From positions 620,001-684,000 of the forward strand of contig NZ_RBAL01000001.1 of NCBI RefSeq assembly GCF_003626535.1: a stretch of 64,000 bases of DNA, written 5' to 3'. A model generated the notes under the pieces. It did no database searches and had not been told where the DNA came from. It saw only the letters and a list, made by a program, of their open reading frames with translations. Positions within the stretch are counted from its first letter, which is position 1. Each line of letters opens with the position of its first letter. A program made the position numbers and the translations under genes. Source of the DNA: Streptomyces hoynatensis (GTDB taxonomy: Bacteria; Actinomycetota; Actinomycetes; Streptomycetales; Streptomycetaceae). Below are positions 24,963 through 35,615 of the stretch, in pieces.

Positions 24963-26449
24963 GGGCGAGGGCCGTCCCCGCCCCGGCCGCCGTCCCCGTC
25001 CGCGGCCCCGCCGCCTTCCTCCCCGCCGTCCTTGCCGTCCTCGCCCGCCGCCTCGCCGTGCCCGCCGGGCGTGCCCTCCTCGCCGTCCTCGCCGTCCTTG
25101 CCGAGCCGGGGACCGCGCTCTCCGGCGGCGTCCCCGAGCAGCCGGTCGAGCTCGGAGAAGTCCAGCTGCTCGCGGTGCACGAAGCCGTCGGGGTCGTCCA
25201 GGTCGGCCGCGGTCGGCAGCATGTCCGGGTGCGCCCACAGCGCGTCCCGGCCCTGGGCGCCCCTGGCGTCGGTCAGCGAGGCCCACAGCCGGGCCGCGTC
25301 CCGCAGCCGCCGCGGCCGCAGTTCGAGGCCGATCAGCGTGGCGAAGGTCTGCTCGGCGGGACCGCCGGAGGCGCGGCGCCTGCGCAGCGTCTCGCGCAGC
25401 GCGGCCGCCGAGGGCAGGTGCGGCTCGGCCGCCGCGTGCACCACCGCGTCCACCCAGCCCTCGACCAGCGCGAGCGCCGTCTCCAGGCGGGCCAGCGCCG
25501 CCTTCTGCTGCGGGGTGTCCTCCGGCTGGAACAGGCCCTGCTGGAGCTTCTCCTGCAATTCCTCGGGCCGCGAGGGATCGAGCTGGCCGACCATGTCCTC
25601 CAGCTTGGCCGTGTCCACCTGAATCCCGCGGGCGTAGCCGTCCACGGCGCCGAACAGGTGCGAGCGCAGCCACGGCACGTGCGCGAAGAGCCGCTGGTGG
25701 GCGGCCTCGCGCAGCGCCAGGTACAGCCTGACCTCGCGCTCGTCCAGGCCGAGGCCCTCGCCGAGGGCCGCCACGTTCTGCGGGAGCAGCGCCGCCTTGC
25801 CCGCGGGGCCGAGCGGCAGCCCGATGTCCGTGGAGCCGACGACCTCGCCGGCGAGGACGCCGACCGCCTGCCCGATCTGGGTGCCGAACATGGCGCCGCC
25901 CATCGACCGCATCATCCCGAGCAGCGGGCCCGCCATGGCCTGCATCTCCTCGGGCAGCACGTTGCCCATCGCGGCGCCGACCCGCTCGGCCACCGGGTCG
26001 ACCAGCTCCCGCCACACCGGGAGCGTGGCCTCCACCCACTCGGCCCGGCTCCAGGCCACCGCCGTGCCGGCGCCGGAGGGCAGGGAGGTCACCCCGTCCA
26101 GCCACAGGTCGGCCAGCCGCAGCGCCTCCGCCACGGCGGCCCGCTCCGCGGCGCCCACGCTGCGGTCCTTCGAGCCGTCCTGGGCGCCCTGGGCCACGGA
26201 CTGCCTGGCCACGCTGCGCGCCAGCTCCCAGTTGACCGGGCCACCCTCGTAGGACAGCATCTGGCCGAGCTGCTGGAAGGCGGCGCCCAGGTCCTGCGGG
26301 TTCATCCGGCCGCCCATGGAGCCGAACAGCGCGGCCAGCGGGTTGTCGGCGGGGCCCTGCCCGCCGCCCCCCTTCTTGCCGGAGCTCCGGCCGGATTCGC
26401 CGTCGTCCGGCTCTTCCGGGAGGCCGAATCCGAAGGGAAAGTCACTCAC
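24959..26449 (-). CDS. zincin-like metalloprotease family (DUF2342-type)
   Basis: 496 residues. The central REAAHQRLFAHVPWL helix is the signature of the actinobacterial zinc-dependent peptidase/hydrolase family sometimes labelled F420-biosynthesis-associated. FGTQIGQAVGVLAGEVVGSTDIGLPL is a second conserved block. The N-terminal 40 residues and C-terminal 60 are Gly/Asp-rich and likely disordered. Activity has not been shown for the family, to my knowledge. GTG 26449 (VSDFPFGFG) is chosen because the family starts there and GAGGA lies 5 nt upstream; the ORF extends 12 codons further. Divergent from the epimerase gene. Mycobacteria keep a homologue in the same neighbourhood. Confidence 0.82.
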   Translation of the reverse strand: MSDFPFGFGLPEEPDDGESGRSSGKKGGGGQGPADNPLAALFGSMGGRMNPQDLGAAFQQLGQMLSYEGGPVNWELARSVARQSVAQGAQDGSKDRSVGAAERAAVAEALRLADLWLDGVTSLPSGAGTAVAWSRAEWVEATLPVWRELVDPVAERVGAAMGNVLPEEMQAMAGPLLGMMRSMGGAMFGTQIGQAVGVLAGEVVGSTDIGLPLGPAGKAALLPQNVAALGEGLGLDEREVRLYLALREAAHQRLFAHVPWLRSHLFGAVDGYARGIQVDTAKLEDMVGQLDPSRPEELQEKLQQGLFQPEDTPQQKAALARLETALALVEGWVDAVVHAAAEPHLPSAAALRETLRRRRASGGPAEQTFATLIGLELRPRRLRDAARLWASLTDARGAQGRDALWAHPDMLPTAADLDDPDGFVHREQLDFSELDRLLGDAAGERGPRLGKDGEDGEEGTPGGHGEAAGEDGKDGGEEGGGAADGDGGRGGDGPRP

Positions 26450-26584
26450 GGGAATCCTCGGCTCTATGTGGTCGGACGGAACCAACGTGCCTGTAATTCG
26501 CTGGTCTGTGCCCCCAGCCTAGACACCTCTCAGGCAGGATGGGCGTGCGCACGTCGTACCAGAACCAACCGCTGGAGAGGTCTT

Positions 26585-27748
26585 GTGAGTTCCCCGGAGC
26601 AAGCCGTTCGCGCAGCGCGAAACGGCCCCGACGCCCCGCTGACCGTCGCGGTCACCGGCGCGGCAGGCGGGGTCGGCGCCCTGCTCACCGAGCGGCTGCT
26701 TGCCGTCCCTGACGTGAAACGGGTGCTCGCCCTCGACGAGCGCGTGGGAGACGTCAAGGGCGCCGACTGGCACACCCTGGACATCCGCGACCCGGCCATC
26801 GCCGACCTGCTGCGCACCTCGGGTGCCGCCCGCGCCGGCGCCTCGGGCGCCCCGCGCGAGTCCTCCGCAGGGGTGGACCCCGTGGACGTGGTCGTGCACC
26901 TCGCGCTCGACCTCGACCTGGAGTCCGACCCGGCCGCCCGCACCGCCTACAACGTCCGCGGCGCCCAGACCGTGCTGACCGCCGCCGCCGCGGCCGGGGT
27001 GCGGCGGGTCGTGCTGTGCACCTCGGCCATGGTGTACGGCGCCCTTCCCGACAACGACGTCCCGCTCGCCGAGGACGCCGAGCTGCGGGCCACGGCCGAC
27101 GCCACCTGCGTCGGCGACCTGCTGGAGATCGAGCGCCTGGCCAGGCGGGCGCCGCGGGCCCACCCCGGGCTCAACGTCACCGTGCTGCGGCCCGCGGTCC
27201 TCGTCGGCGGCACGGACACCGCGCTCACCCGCTACTTCGAGTCGCCGCGGCTGCTCGTGGTGGCGGGCTCCCGGCCGCGCTGGCAGTTCTGCCACGTGGA
27301 GGACCTGGTCAGCGCCCTGGAGTTCGCCGCGCTCAACCGGGTCGAGGGCGAGCTGGCCGTCGGCTGCGACGGCTGGCTCGAACAGGAGGAGGTCGAGGAG
27401 CTGTCCGGCATCCGCCGGATGGAGCTGCCGCCCTCGGTGGCCCTGGGCGCCGCCGCCCGCCTGCACCGGCTCGGCCTCACGCCCTCGCCCGCGGGCGACC
27501 TGGCCTACACGATGCACCCGTGGGTGGTCAGCGGCAGCAAGCTGTACGAGGCGGGCTGGCGTCCGCGGTGGAGCAACGAGGAGGTGCTCGCCGAGCTGCT
27601 GCACGAGGTCGCGGGCCGGCACACCGTCGCGGGCCGCCGCCTCGGCCGCAAGGACGCGGCCACCACGCTGGGCGCCGCGGGCGCCACCGTCGCGCTGGTC
27701 GGCACCGCCGCCCTGGTGCGCCGCGCCAGGCGGGCCCGCCGCCGCTGA
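26585..27748 (+). CDS. NAD-dependent epimerase/dehydratase-type SDR
   Basis: 387 residues. Extended-SDR Rossmann start VAVTGAAGGVGALL near 20-33, then VVHLALDLDLE, CTSAMVYGA and FCHVEDLVSALEFA. The YxxxK helix is not typical: after the Ser region comes ADATCVGDLLEIE, so catalysis on sugars is uncertain. The C-terminus has a short hydrophobic helix (TLGAAGATVALVGTAALV) ended by Arg-rich residues, suggesting membrane attachment. GTG 26585 has GGAGAGG 4 nt upstream. Expressed divergently from the zincin gene across a 135-bp promoter region. Confidence 0.78.
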   Translation: MSSPEQAVRAARNGPDAPLTVAVTGAAGGVGALLTERLLAVPDVKRVLALDERVGDVKGADWHTLDIRDPAIADLLRTSGAARAGASGAPRESSAGVDPVDVVVHLALDLDLESDPAARTAYNVRGAQTVLTAAAAAGVRRVVLCTSAMVYGALPDNDVPLAEDAELRATADATCVGDLLEIERLARRAPRAHPGLNVTVLRPAVLVGGTDTALTRYFESPRLLVVAGSRPRWQFCHVEDLVSALEFAALNRVEGELAVGCDGWLEQEEVEELSGIRRMELPPSVALGAAARLHRLGLTPSPAGDLAYTMHPWVVSGSKLYEAGWRPRWSNEEVLAELLHEVAGRHTVAGRRLGRKDAATTLGAAGATVALVGTAALVRRARRARRR

Positions 27749-27775
27749 GCGGTGGCCATGGGGGACCATGGGGGC

Positions 27776-28222
27776 ATGGAACGCGATCGCATCAGGCTGC
27801 TCGCCCTCCGCGACACCCCCCTGTCCGTGGACGAGGTGCTCGCCGCGGTCGGCGACCCGGCCGCCGGGGGCACCGCGCTGTTCGCCGGCACCGTCCGCGA
27901 CCACGACGACGAGGGGCGGACCGAGGCCGCGGCCGTCACCTCACTGGCCTACACGGCGCACCCCACGGCCGAGGCCGAGCTGCGCCGGGTCGCCGAGCGG
28001 GTGGCCGCCGACTTCCCCGTGCGGGCGCTGGCCGCGGTGCACCGCGTCGGGGAGCTGGCCGTGGGGGAGCTCGCGGTGGTCGTCGCCGTCGCCTGCCCGC
28101 ACCGGGCGGAGGCGTTCGCGGCCTGCCGGCGCCTGATCGACGACCTCAAGTCCCAGGTCCCCATCTGGAAGCACCAGACCTTCGCGGACGGCGGCCGCGA
28201 ATGGGTCGGGGCCCACGCGTAA
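27776..28222 (+). CDS. moaE: molybdopterin synthase large subunit MoaE
   Basis: 148 residues. GTVRDHDDEGR, AVHRVGELAVGE and the catalytic lysine motif LKSQVPIWKHQ identify MoaE, which with MoaD transfers sulfur to precursor Z in molybdenum cofactor synthesis. ATG 27776 is chosen over the GTG at 27752, whose extra residues MAMGDHGG look non-family. It directly follows the epimerase gene (27-bp gap), so is probably co-transcribed. Confidence 0.9.
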   Translation: MERDRIRLLALRDTPLSVDEVLAAVGDPAAGGTALFAGTVRDHDDEGRTEAAAVTSLAYTAHPTAEAELRRVAERVAADFPVRALAAVHRVGELAVGELAVVVAVACPHRAEAFAACRRLIDDLKSQVPIWKHQTFADGGREWVGAHA

Positions 28223-28371
28223 CCTGGGAGAACCCCCGCACCCACCCCGTGGCCCGGCCTGGGGACCAGGCCCGTGGACCGGGGTGCGGGCCCGCGCCGG
28301 GTTGCGTAACCCGGCCCTGCGAACCAGCGTTGGAGAGACGGCGTGTTGATGGCCGGGTTGGGAGGTTGCTC

Positions 28372-28545
28372 GTGTCGGTCCTGGTCTGGTTGCTGATTCC
28401 CGTCGCCGGAGCCTTCGTGGCAGGGCTGTGGAGTGCCTGGGCCACCCGCCGCCGGGAGAACAAGCGCGGCGTCCGCGATCACGCCGGGGTGCGGGGCTAC
28501 GAGGCGTTCCGCGCGGCGATGGAGAGGGCCCCCGCCGACAGCTGA
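28372..28545 (+). CDS. small single-pass membrane protein
   Basis: 57 residues. One transmembrane helix (VLVWLLIPVAGAFVAGLWSAW) then a positive RRRENKR stop-transfer patch and a short cytosolic tail. GTG 28372 has GGGAGG 7 nt upstream. No domain is recognised. It ends 26 bp before the Lon-like protease gene and may be an accessory of it (inference). Confidence 0.7.
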   Translation: MSVLVWLLIPVAGAFVAGLWSAWATRRRENKRGVRDHAGVRGYEAFRAAMERAPADS

Positions 28546-28558
28546 GGGGGCGGTCCCG

Positions 28559-28570
28559 TACTGTCGGGGC
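28559..28570 (+). promoter_or_regulatory. -10 element before the Lon-like protease gene
   Basis: TACTGT at 28559-28564 is 6 nt from ATG 28571, and CCGACA at about 28534-28539 could be a weak -35 with 19-bp spacing. No Shine-Dalgarno, so probably leaderless. Confidence 0.4.
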
Positions 28571-29665
28571 ATGCCACGCCGTACCGCGACCCTGCTGACG
28601 TCGACGCTCCTGCTGATAGGGCTCCTGTGTGCGGGCGTGCTCATCCACGTGCCCTACGCCGAGATGTCCCCCGGGCCCACGGTGAACACGCTGGGCGAGA
28701 ACGACGGCGAGCCCGTGATCGACATCCACGGGCACGAGACCTACCCGGCCTCGGGGCACCTCAACATGACGACGGTGCGCGTCACCGGCGTCAACTACCG
28801 GATGAACCTGCTGGAGGCCGCCTACGGCTGGCTGGCCCACGACACCGCGGTGGTGCCCTACGACACCCTGTACCCCTCGGATGTCTCGGCCGACCAGGTC
28901 GAGGAGCAGAACGCCGAGGAGTTCACCGCCTCCCAGGAGAGCGCGAAGGTGGCCGCGCTGCGCCAGCTCCACTACGACGTGCCGGCGCAGACGATCGTCG
29001 GCTCGGTGGTCGAGGGCGGCCCGGCCGAGGGCGTGCTGCACGCGGGCGACGCGATCATCGCCGTGGACGGCACCGAGGTCTCCGCGCCGGCCGAGGTCGC
29101 CGAGCTGGTCACCCGGCACGACCCGGGCGAGGACACCGTCTTCACCATCGTGCCGGCGGAGCAGACGCGGGCCGCCCAGGAGGCCGGGGACCCGGTGCCG
29201 GCCGACGAGGCCACGGAGGTCACCGTCACCACGGCCGCGGCCCCCGAGGACCAGCGGGCCATCGTCGGCATCCAGGCGAGCGTCAGCCACAGCTTCCCGT
29301 TCGACATCGACATCCAGCTGGCCGACGTGGGCGGGCCGAGCGCCGGGACCATGTTCGCGCTGGGGATCATCGACCGGCTCACCGAGGGCGACCTGACCGG
29401 CGGGGCGTTCGTGGCGGGCACGGGCACGATCGACGACGACGGGAACGTCGGGCCGATCGGCGGGGTGACCATGAAGACGATCGCGGCCAGGGACGCGGGC
29501 GCCGAGTTCTTCCTCACCCCGGAGGACAACTGTGCGGCCGCCGCCGAGGACCCGCCGGACGGGCTGACCCTGGTGCGGATCGGCACGCTCCAGGATGCCC
29601 TCGACGCCCTGGCCGACATCCGCGGGCACCACACCGGCGACCTGCCGCTCTGCACGGCCGGCTGA
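28571..29665 (+). CDS. PDZ-domain Lon-like serine protease (YlbL family)
   Basis: 364 residues. N-terminal membrane anchor (TLLLIGLLCAGVLIHVPY), an extracytoplasmic PDZ domain around 150-195 (VVEGGPAEGVLHAGDAIIAVDG) and a Lon-type S16 domain with catalytic S257 in GGPSAGTM and K302 in GVTMKT, 45 residues apart as in Lon. Acts at the outer face of the membrane on unknown substrates. The order protease, PPA1309-like, UPF0182 is conserved in actinobacteria. Confidence 0.9.
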   Translation: MPRRTATLLTSTLLLIGLLCAGVLIHVPYAEMSPGPTVNTLGENDGEPVIDIHGHETYPASGHLNMTTVRVTGVNYRMNLLEAAYGWLAHDTAVVPYDTLYPSDVSADQVEEQNAEEFTASQESAKVAALRQLHYDVPAQTIVGSVVEGGPAEGVLHAGDAIIAVDGTEVSAPAEVAELVTRHDPGEDTVFTIVPAEQTRAAQEAGDPVPADEATEVTVTTAAAPEDQRAIVGIQASVSHSFPFDIDIQLADVGGPSAGTMFALGIIDRLTEGDLTGGAFVAGTGTIDDDGNVGPIGGVTMKTIAARDAGAEFFLTPEDNCAAAAEDPPDGLTLVRIGTLQDALDALADIRGHHTGDLPLCTAG

Positions 29666-29780
29666 GGCCGGCCCGCCGAGGACGGGCGGCCGGGCCGGGG
29701 GCGGGCCGGGGCGTCCCCGCCCGCCGGAGCCCGTACCTTCCTCGCGCGCCCCTTCCCGTGGGGCACGCGTCCCCGGAGGC

Positions 29781-29870
29781 TCGGTCTTCGCCGGTGCTCG
29801 AAGATCCTCGTCAGTCCCCGCCGGTTCTCGTCAGTCCCCGCCGGTTCTCGTCAGTCCCCGCCGGTCCGCG
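29781..29870 (+). repeat. 20-bp tandem repeat ending exactly at a stop codon
   Basis: TCAGTCCCCGCCGGTTCTCG occurs at 29811-29830 and 29831-29850, with a slightly changed third at 29851-29870 and a diverged one at 29781-29800. The array abuts the stop codon (29871-29873) of the leftward gene, in the convergent gap 29666-29870. Confidence 0.85.
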
Positions 29871-30485
29871 TCACTCCTCGAAGGTGGCGCTCAGCGCCGC
29901 GGCCAGCCCTGGCACCAGGTCCGGGCCGGTGAGCACCTCGGTGGGCGCGTCCTTCTCCCGCAGCCGCAGCGCCGACTCCCGGCGTCCGTCGCGCAGCACC
30001 CCGACCGTCATCCGCACCTCCTGCCGCTCGGGGTGGTCGGCGACCCAGCGGTTCAGCTCCGCCTCGCCGAGGCCCTCGGGCAGCTCCGCCTCCGCGCTCG
30101 GCGGCAGCATCAGCCGCTCCACGCTGAGCGCACAGCCGGCCACCGAATCGGGCCAGGCGATCGTGCCGAGGAACTCGTCGAGCGGAACCCCCTCGGGCAG
30201 TTCGTCCTGTTCGATGGGGGTAAGGGTGAATTGTGCCGTCGGCGCGCCCGCCGTCTCCTCCCCGCCCGCCGTCTCCGGCTCGTCCGGCGACTCGCCGAGC
30301 CCGAGCCGCTCGGCCAGGCCCGGCTCCTCCTCGCGCAGCCGCGCGGTGTCGACGAGGGCGAACAGCAGCGCGGGGCGATCCCAGCCAAGTCCGCCGACAT
30401 ATTCGTCGATTTCGAGAACGGCCCTGGTCAGTGGGTCGGCGGCGAGCGGAGTCGCCCCGGGAGCGCCGGTGGGAATGTTGTCCAT
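29871..30485 (-). CDS. PPA1309 family protein
   Basis: 204 residues, no membrane segment. Recognisable family stretches: AVLEIDEYVGGLGWDRPALLFALVDT at about 20-45, and DEFLGTIAWPDSVAGCALSVERLMLP in the middle. Function is unknown; the family is an actinobacterial marker always next to UPF0182. ATG 30485 is chosen because the seven further upstream residues are not conserved-looking. Divergent from the UPF0182 gene across 124 bp that hold both promoters. Confidence 0.82.
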   Translation of the reverse strand: MDNIPTGAPGATPLAADPLTRAVLEIDEYVGGLGWDRPALLFALVDTARLREEEPGLAERLGLGESPDEPETAGGEETAGAPTAQFTLTPIEQDELPEGVPLDEFLGTIAWPDSVAGCALSVERLMLPPSAEAELPEGLGEAELNRWVADHPERQEVRMTVGVLRDGRRESALRLREKDAPTEVLTGPDLVPGLAAALSATFEE

Positions 30486-30609
30486 GGGCCTATCGTGCCG
30501 TCTCATACCCCAAAAGCGGGAACCGAGTAAAGCGTGAGTAAGTTAGTCGAGTGGGCCGTTCCCATGTCCGGCCCTGCTTCGACCACTGCGAATCTTTGAG
30601 GTGCGCACC

Positions 30610-33600
30610 TTGGCTTTCCAGATGCCGGACCGGGGCAGCCGCGGGCCCAACGGGCCGAGCGGGCCCCGCGGTCCCAGAGGCCCTGGCGGGCCGCGGTTCA
30701 GCGTGGGCCGACCGTCCAGAGGCGCCAAGACCCTGCTGATCACCGCGGGGATACTGGCGGGACTCGCGATCGCCTTTGCGATCTTCGCCCAGTTCTGGAC
30801 GGACTGGCTGTGGTATCGCTCGGTCGACTACACCAGCGTGTACCGGACGCAACTGCTCACCCGGACGCTGCTCTTCGCGGTGTTCGGCGTGATCATGGCC
30901 CTCGCGGTCGGATTCAACATCTGGCTCGCCCACCGGCTGCGTCCGCCGCTGAGCGCGATGTCGATGGAGCAGCAGAACCTCGACCGCTACCGCATGAGCA
31001 TCGCCCCGTACAAGAGGTGGGTGGTGCTCGCGATCTCGGTCGTCATCGGCCTGATCGCGGGCGCCTCGGCCTCCAGCCATTGGCGCACCTGGCTGCAGTG
31101 GGTGAACGGCAGCTCGTTCGGGGTCAAGGACCCGCAGTTCCACAAGGACGTGTCGTTCTTCGCGTTCGACTACCCCTTCTACCGGTTCCTGCTCGGCTTC
31201 GCCTTCGCCGTGGTCGTGCTCTCGCTGATCTCGGCCGCGCTGACGCACTACCTCTACGGTGGCGTCCGCCTCACCACGCCGGGCAGCCGGATCACCCAGG
31301 CGGCCACCGGCCACCTGTCGGTGCTGCTCGGCCTCTTCGTGGCGCTGAAGGCGGTGGCCTACTGGTTCGACCGGTACGGCCTGGCCCTCAAGAGCGGTGA
31401 CCTGCGCGACGCGAACGGCTGGACCGGCCTGCGCTACGTCGACGCCAACGCCTACCTGCCCGCCAAGACGATCCTGACGATCATCGCGGCGATCTGCGCC
31501 GTGCTGTTCTTCGCGGCGCTGTGGCGGCGCGGCTGGCAGCTGCCGGTGGTCGGCCTGGGCCTGATGGTGCTCTCCGCGGTGCTGATCGGCGGGGTCTACC
31601 CGGCGCTGGTGCAGCAGTTCCAGGTGCGGCCGAACGAGCAAGCCAAGGAGACGCCGTACATCCAGAAGCACATGGACGCCACCAAGGCGGCCTACGACAT
31701 CTCCGACGCGCAGATCGAGGACTACTCGGGGGAGAGCGACGCCTCGCCCGAGGACCTGCGCGCGGCCGTCGACGACACGGCCAGCATCCGGCTGCTCGAC
31801 CCGAGCGTGGTCTCCCCGGCCTTCCAGCAGATCCAGCAGGTCCGCGGCTACTACCAGTTCCCGAGCACCCTGGACGTGGACCGGTACTCCTTCGGGGAAG
31901 GCCAGGACGCCGGCTCCGACGAGCCGGCCTCCGCGCAGGACACCGAGCAGGACACGGTGATCGGCCTGCGCGAGATGAACGTCAACGAGATCCCCGAGCG
32001 GAACTGGATCAACGAGCACTTCCGGTACACGCACGGCTTCGGCGTGGTCTCCGCCAGCGGCACCGACGTGCAGGAGAACGGCCAGCCGACCTTCACCGAG
32101 CAGGACCTCCCGCCGGAGGGGCAGATGCAGGACTACGAGCCGCGCATCTACTTCGGCGAATACACGACGCAGTACTCGATCGTCGGGGGCCCGCAGCAGG
32201 AGATCGACTACGCGGGCGAGGACGGCGAGGTCGAGTACAGCTACGAGGGCGACGCCGGCGTCGAGCTGGACAACTACTTCAACCGCGCCGCCTACGCCCT
32301 GACGCTCGGCGATCCGCAGATCCTGTACTCGGGGGCGATCGGCGACGGCTCGCGCCTGCTGTACAACCGGACGCCGAAGGAGCGGGTGGAGGCCGTCGCG
32401 CCCTGGCTGACGATCGACGGGGACCCGTACCCGGCGGTGGTGGACGGCCGCATCCTGTGGATCGTGGACGCGTACACCACGACCAACGGCTATCCGTACT
32501 CGGCGCGCACCACCCTCGGCGACGCCACGGAGACCTCGCTCACCGAGAGCCAGGGCGACGTGATCACGCAGGAGAACCAGGTCAACTACATCCGCAACTC
32601 GGTGAAGGCGACGGTCGACGCCTACTCGGGCGACGTCGAGCTCTACCAGTGGGACACCCAGGACCCGGTGCTGCGGACGTGGATGAACGCCTTCCCCGGC
32701 ACGGTGCACGACCGGGACGACATCAGCCCGCAGCTGCTGGACCACCTGCGGTACCCGCAGGACCTGTTCAAGGTGCAGCGCGACCTGCTTCAGCGCTACC
32801 ACGTGGACGGCGCCGACCAGTTCTACAGCGGTTCGGAGCGCTGGGAGGTGCCCGACGACCCGACGCACACCGGGCAGTCGGTCCCGCCGTACTACCTGAG
32901 CATGCGGATGCCCGACCAGGACGACGAGGCGTTCTCGCTCACCACGACGTTCACGCCGCTGAACAGAGACACCCTCGCGTCGTACATGGCGGTGGACTCC
33001 GATCCCAGATCCGACGACTACGGCACGATGAGAATCCTGACCCTCCCGTCGAACACGACGGTGTGGGGTCCACAGCAGGTGCAGAGCAGATTCAACTCCG
33101 ATCCCGACATCGCCCAGGAGATCAACATCCTCCAGCGGGGGGACTCCGAGGTCGAGTACGGCAACCTGCTGACCGTGCCCCTGGAGGGCGGCCTGCTCTA
33201 CGTGGAGCCGGTCTACGTCCGCGGCGCGAGCACCAACTACCCGCTGCTGCGGAAGGTGCTGGTCACCTACGGGGAGCACACCGCCTTCGAGAACACCCTT
33301 GAGGACGCGCTGAACGTCGTCTTCGGTGTCACCGAATCCGGTGACGAACCGCCGGAGGAACCGCCGCCGGGCGACGAGGACCAGGACTCCTCCACCGACG
33401 CGACCCTCCAGGAGGCCATCGACGAGGCGACGCAGGCCTGGGAGGACAGCCAGCAGGCGCTGGCCGACCAGGACCTGGGCGCCTATGCGGAGGCCCAGGA
33501 CCGCCTGGAGGACGCGCTGAACCGGATGGAGGAGCTGCGCGGCGAGTCGTCCGGCACGGGCGGACAGGGCTCCGCGGACGGTGGCGGCGGCGGTGGCGGC

Positions 33601-33678
33601 GACGGCGGTGAGGGCACCGCGGGCGACGCGGGCGGCGGCGGTGGCGACACCGGCGACGCCGGGGGAGGCGACGGCTAG
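30610..33678 (+). CDS. UPF0182 large membrane protein
   Basis: About 1022 residues. Seven or so N-terminal transmembrane helices (first [19 protein letters not shown], last [16 protein letters not shown]) are followed by a very large extracytoplasmic domain ([21 protein letters not shown], family core) and an Asp/Glu then Gly-rich tail. Function is unknown in all actinobacteria. TTG 30610 is chosen since GAGGTG lies 6-8 nt upstream; GTG 30601 and ATG 30622 are in-frame alternatives. A strong terminator follows. Confidence 0.88.
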   Translation: MAFQMPDRGSRGPNGPSGPRGPRGPGGPRFSVGRPSRGAKTLLITAGILAGLAIAFAIFAQFWTDWLWYRSVDYTSVYRTQLLTRTLLFAVFGVIMALAVGFNIWLAHRLRPPLSAMSMEQQNLDRYRMSIAPYKRWVVLAISVVIGLIAGASASSHWRTWLQWVNGSSFGVKDPQFHKDVSFFAFDYPFYRFLLGFAFAVVVLSLISAALTHYLYGGVRLTTPGSRITQAATGHLSVLLGLFVALKAVAYWFDRYGLALKSGDLRDANGWTGLRYVDANAYLPAKTILTIIAAICAVLFFAALWRRGWQLPVVGLGLMVLSAVLIGGVYPALVQQFQVRPNEQAKETPYIQKHMDATKAAYDISDAQIEDYSGESDASPEDLRAAVDDTASIRLLDPSVVSPAFQQIQQVRGYYQFPSTLDVDRYSFGEGQDAGSDEPASAQDTEQDTVIGLREMNVNEIPERNWINEHFRYTHGFGVVSASGTDVQENGQPTFTEQDLPPEGQMQDYEPRIYFGEYTTQYSIVGGPQQEIDYAGEDGEVEYSYEGDAGVELDNYFNRAAYALTLGDPQILYSGAIGDGSRLLYNRTPKERVEAVAPWLTIDGDPYPAVVDGRILWIVDAYTTTNGYPYSARTTLGDATETSLTESQGDVITQENQVNYIRNSVKATVDAYSGDVELYQWDTQDPVLRTWMNAFPGTVHDRDDISPQLLDHLRYPQDLFKVQRDLLQRYHVDGADQFYSGSERWEVPDDPTHTGQSVPPYYLSMRMPDQDDEAFSLTTTFTPLNRDTLASYMAVDSDPRSDDYGTMRILTLPSNTTVWGPQQVQSRFNSDPDIAQEINILQRGDSEVEYGNLLTVPLEGGLLYVEPVYVRGASTNYPLLRKVLVTYGEHTAFENTLEDALNVVFGVTESGDEPPEEPPPGDEDQDSSTDATLQEAIDEATQAWEDSQQALADQDLGAYAEAQDRLEDALNRMEELRGESSGTGGQGSADGGGGGGGDGGEGTAGDAGGGGGDTGDAGGGDG

Positions 33679-33698
33679 CGCCTCCACCGCGCACGCGA

Positions 33699-33742
33699 GG
33701 GCCCGGAGCGGGTGGACACCGGCTCCGGGCCCTTCGCCTTTC
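33699..33742 (+). terminator. terminator after the UPF0182 gene
   Basis: Perfect 11-bp stem GGGCCCGGAGC (33699-33709) / GCTCCGGGCCC (33722-33732), 12-nt loop, then TTCGCCTTTCGT. The remaining bases up to 33974 contain a presumed promoter and no gene. Confidence 0.8.
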
Positions 33743-33974
33743 GTGTGGATCTCGTGTGCGCCGTTCGTCAACCTTGCGCATCTGTTCTGCCGTTGGGGCC
33801 CGCGCACGCTGACCTGCTGTGACAGTGGGGGGCGTCATACTGCGTGTCGACCCCGGGCAAGTCCGCGGCCCAGCCGGTGTTTGCGGGTATCCATGTCGGG
33901 AAGTCGATAAACCGCTGAAGTGACTTCACTGGCTGCGGTATACCAGGTGTACGCAGGTTTCAGGTGGTGCGACT

Positions 33975-35615
33975 ATGGACCTTATGGGGGACAACGCCAG
34001 GTTCGAGAGCAGTCGGGCCGCCGCGTCCGAGGGCGCGCGGCTGCTGAGCCTCGGTGACCTGGACGGCGCCGAGGCGCCGCTGCGTGCCGCCGCGGCCGAC
34101 GGCGAGCGCTCCGCCGCGAACAACCTGGGCGTGCTGCTGCACCAGTCCGGCCGGGGCGAGGAGGCCGCCGAGTGGTGGCGGATCGCCGCCGTGGCCGGCT
34201 CCGCCCCGGCGGCCCACGCGCTCGGCCGCCACCACCGCGAGCGCGGGGACGAGACGGCGGCCGAGTACTGGCTGCGCCAGGCCGCCGAGTCGGGGCACGC
34301 CTCGGGCGCCTACGCCCTGGCCGACCTCCTCGACCACCGCGGCTCTGCCGAGGCCGCGCGCTGGTTCCGCGCCGCCGCGGAGCGCGGCCACCGCGAGGGC
34401 GCCTACCGCTACGCCCTGCTGGCCGCGCGGCAGGAGCCGGCGGCGGCCGAGCCCTGGCTGCGGCAGGCCGCGGCCCGCGGGCACCGCCGCGCCGCGCTGC
34501 GCCTCGGCTCGCTGCTCGAGGAGCGCGGCGAGGTCACCGAGGCCGGCCGCTGGTACCTGGAGGCCGCCGAGGCGGGCGAGGCGCGCGCGGCGAGCGCGCT
34601 CGGCTTCCTGCTGCGCGACGCGGGGGACGAGGAGCGCGCCGAGCGCTGGTGGCGCCGGGCCGCCAGGGAGGGCGACGGCCCCGCGGCCAACGCCCTGGGC
34701 GCGCTGCACGCCCAGCGCGGCGAGCGGCAGGAGGCCCAGCGCTGGTACCGGGCCGCCCTGGACGCCGGGGACATCAACGGCGCGTTCAACCTGGCGCTGC
34801 TCAGCGCGGCCCAGGGCCGTACCGCCCAGGCCGAGCAGTGGTACCGCCGCGCCGCCTACGCGGGGCACCGGGAGGCGGCCAACGCGCTGGCCGTGCTGCT
34901 GCTGCAGCGCGGGGACGCGGCCGGGGCCGAGCCCTGGTTCTCCAAGGCGGCCGAGGCCGGCAGCGTGGACGCGGCCTTCAACCTCGGCATTCTGCACGCC
35001 GGGCGCGAGGACGGCGAGCGGGCGCGGCACTGGTACGAGCAGGCCGCGCGCGCCGGGCACGCCGAGGCGGCCCTGCAGATCGCCGTCGAGCTGCTGCGGC
35101 CCGGCGCCACGGAGGCCGACCAGCGGCGCGCCGAGAAGTGGCTGCGGCAGGCCGCCGAGGGCGGCAGCGTCGAGGGGGCCTTCCGGCTGGCCGTGCTGCT
35201 GGAGCGGCAGGGCGAGACGGAGGAGCCCGAGCGCTGGTACGCCTGGGCCTCCGAGCGTGGGCACCGGCGGGCGCAGGTCAGGCTCGGCATGTGCGCGGCG
35301 GCCCGCGGGGACGTCGTGGAGGCGGCGCGCTGGTACCGGGCCGCGGCCGAGGCGGGCAGCCCCAACGGCGCGTTCAACCTGGGGCTGCTGCTGGCCCGCG
35401 AGGGCGGGGAGCCCGAGGCCGCCCTGTGGTGGCGGCGGGCCGCCGAGGCCGGGCACGGCCGGGCCGCGCTGCGGCTCGCGCTGCTCGCCTCGCGGCGCGG
35501 CGACCTGACCGAGGGCGGCAACTGGTGCACCCGGGCCATCGAGCTCGGCCCGCCTGAGGTGGCCGAGCGCGCGGCCCGGCTGCGCGACGCCCTCCACCAG
35601 GAGCTGACCGCCTAG
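33975..35615 (+). CDS. SEL1/TPR-like repeat protein
   Basis: 546 residues made almost entirely of about 14 SEL1-like repeats of roughly 35 residues, each with an A..LG.L...RG....A..WYR.AA..G pattern. Solenoid scaffolds of this type bind proteins; no catalytic domain, signal peptide or membrane helix is present. ATG 33975 starts the ORF. Monocistronic: flanked by the UPF0182 terminator and a 512-bp gap. Partner unknown. Confidence 0.85.
   Translation: MDLMGDNARFESSRAAASEGARLLSLGDLDGAEAPLRAAAADGERSAANNLGVLLHQSGRGEEAAEWWRIAAVAGSAPAAHALGRHHRERGDETAAEYWLRQAAESGHASGAYALADLLDHRGSAEAARWFRAAAERGHREGAYRYALLAARQEPAAAEPWLRQAAARGHRRAALRLGSLLEERGEVTEAGRWYLEAAEAGEARAASALGFLLRDAGDEERAERWWRRAAREGDGPAANALGALHAQRGERQEAQRWYRAALDAGDINGAFNLALLSAAQGRTAQAEQWYRRAAYAGHREAANALAVLLLQRGDAAGAEPWFSKAAEAGSVDAAFNLGILHAGREDGERARHWYEQAARAGHAEAALQIAVELLRPGATEADQRRAEKWLRQAAEGGSVEGAFRLAVLLERQGETEEPERWYAWASERGHRRAQVRLGMCAAARGDVVEAARWYRAAAEAGSPNGAFNLGLLLAREGGEPEAALWWRRAAEAGHGRAALRLALLASRRGDLTEGGNWCTRAIELGPPEVAERAARLRDALHQELTA

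Noticed and set aside
33743..33974. Possible tRNA before the SEL1-repeat gene
   Set aside because: No cloverleaf or T-arm could be formed by eye.
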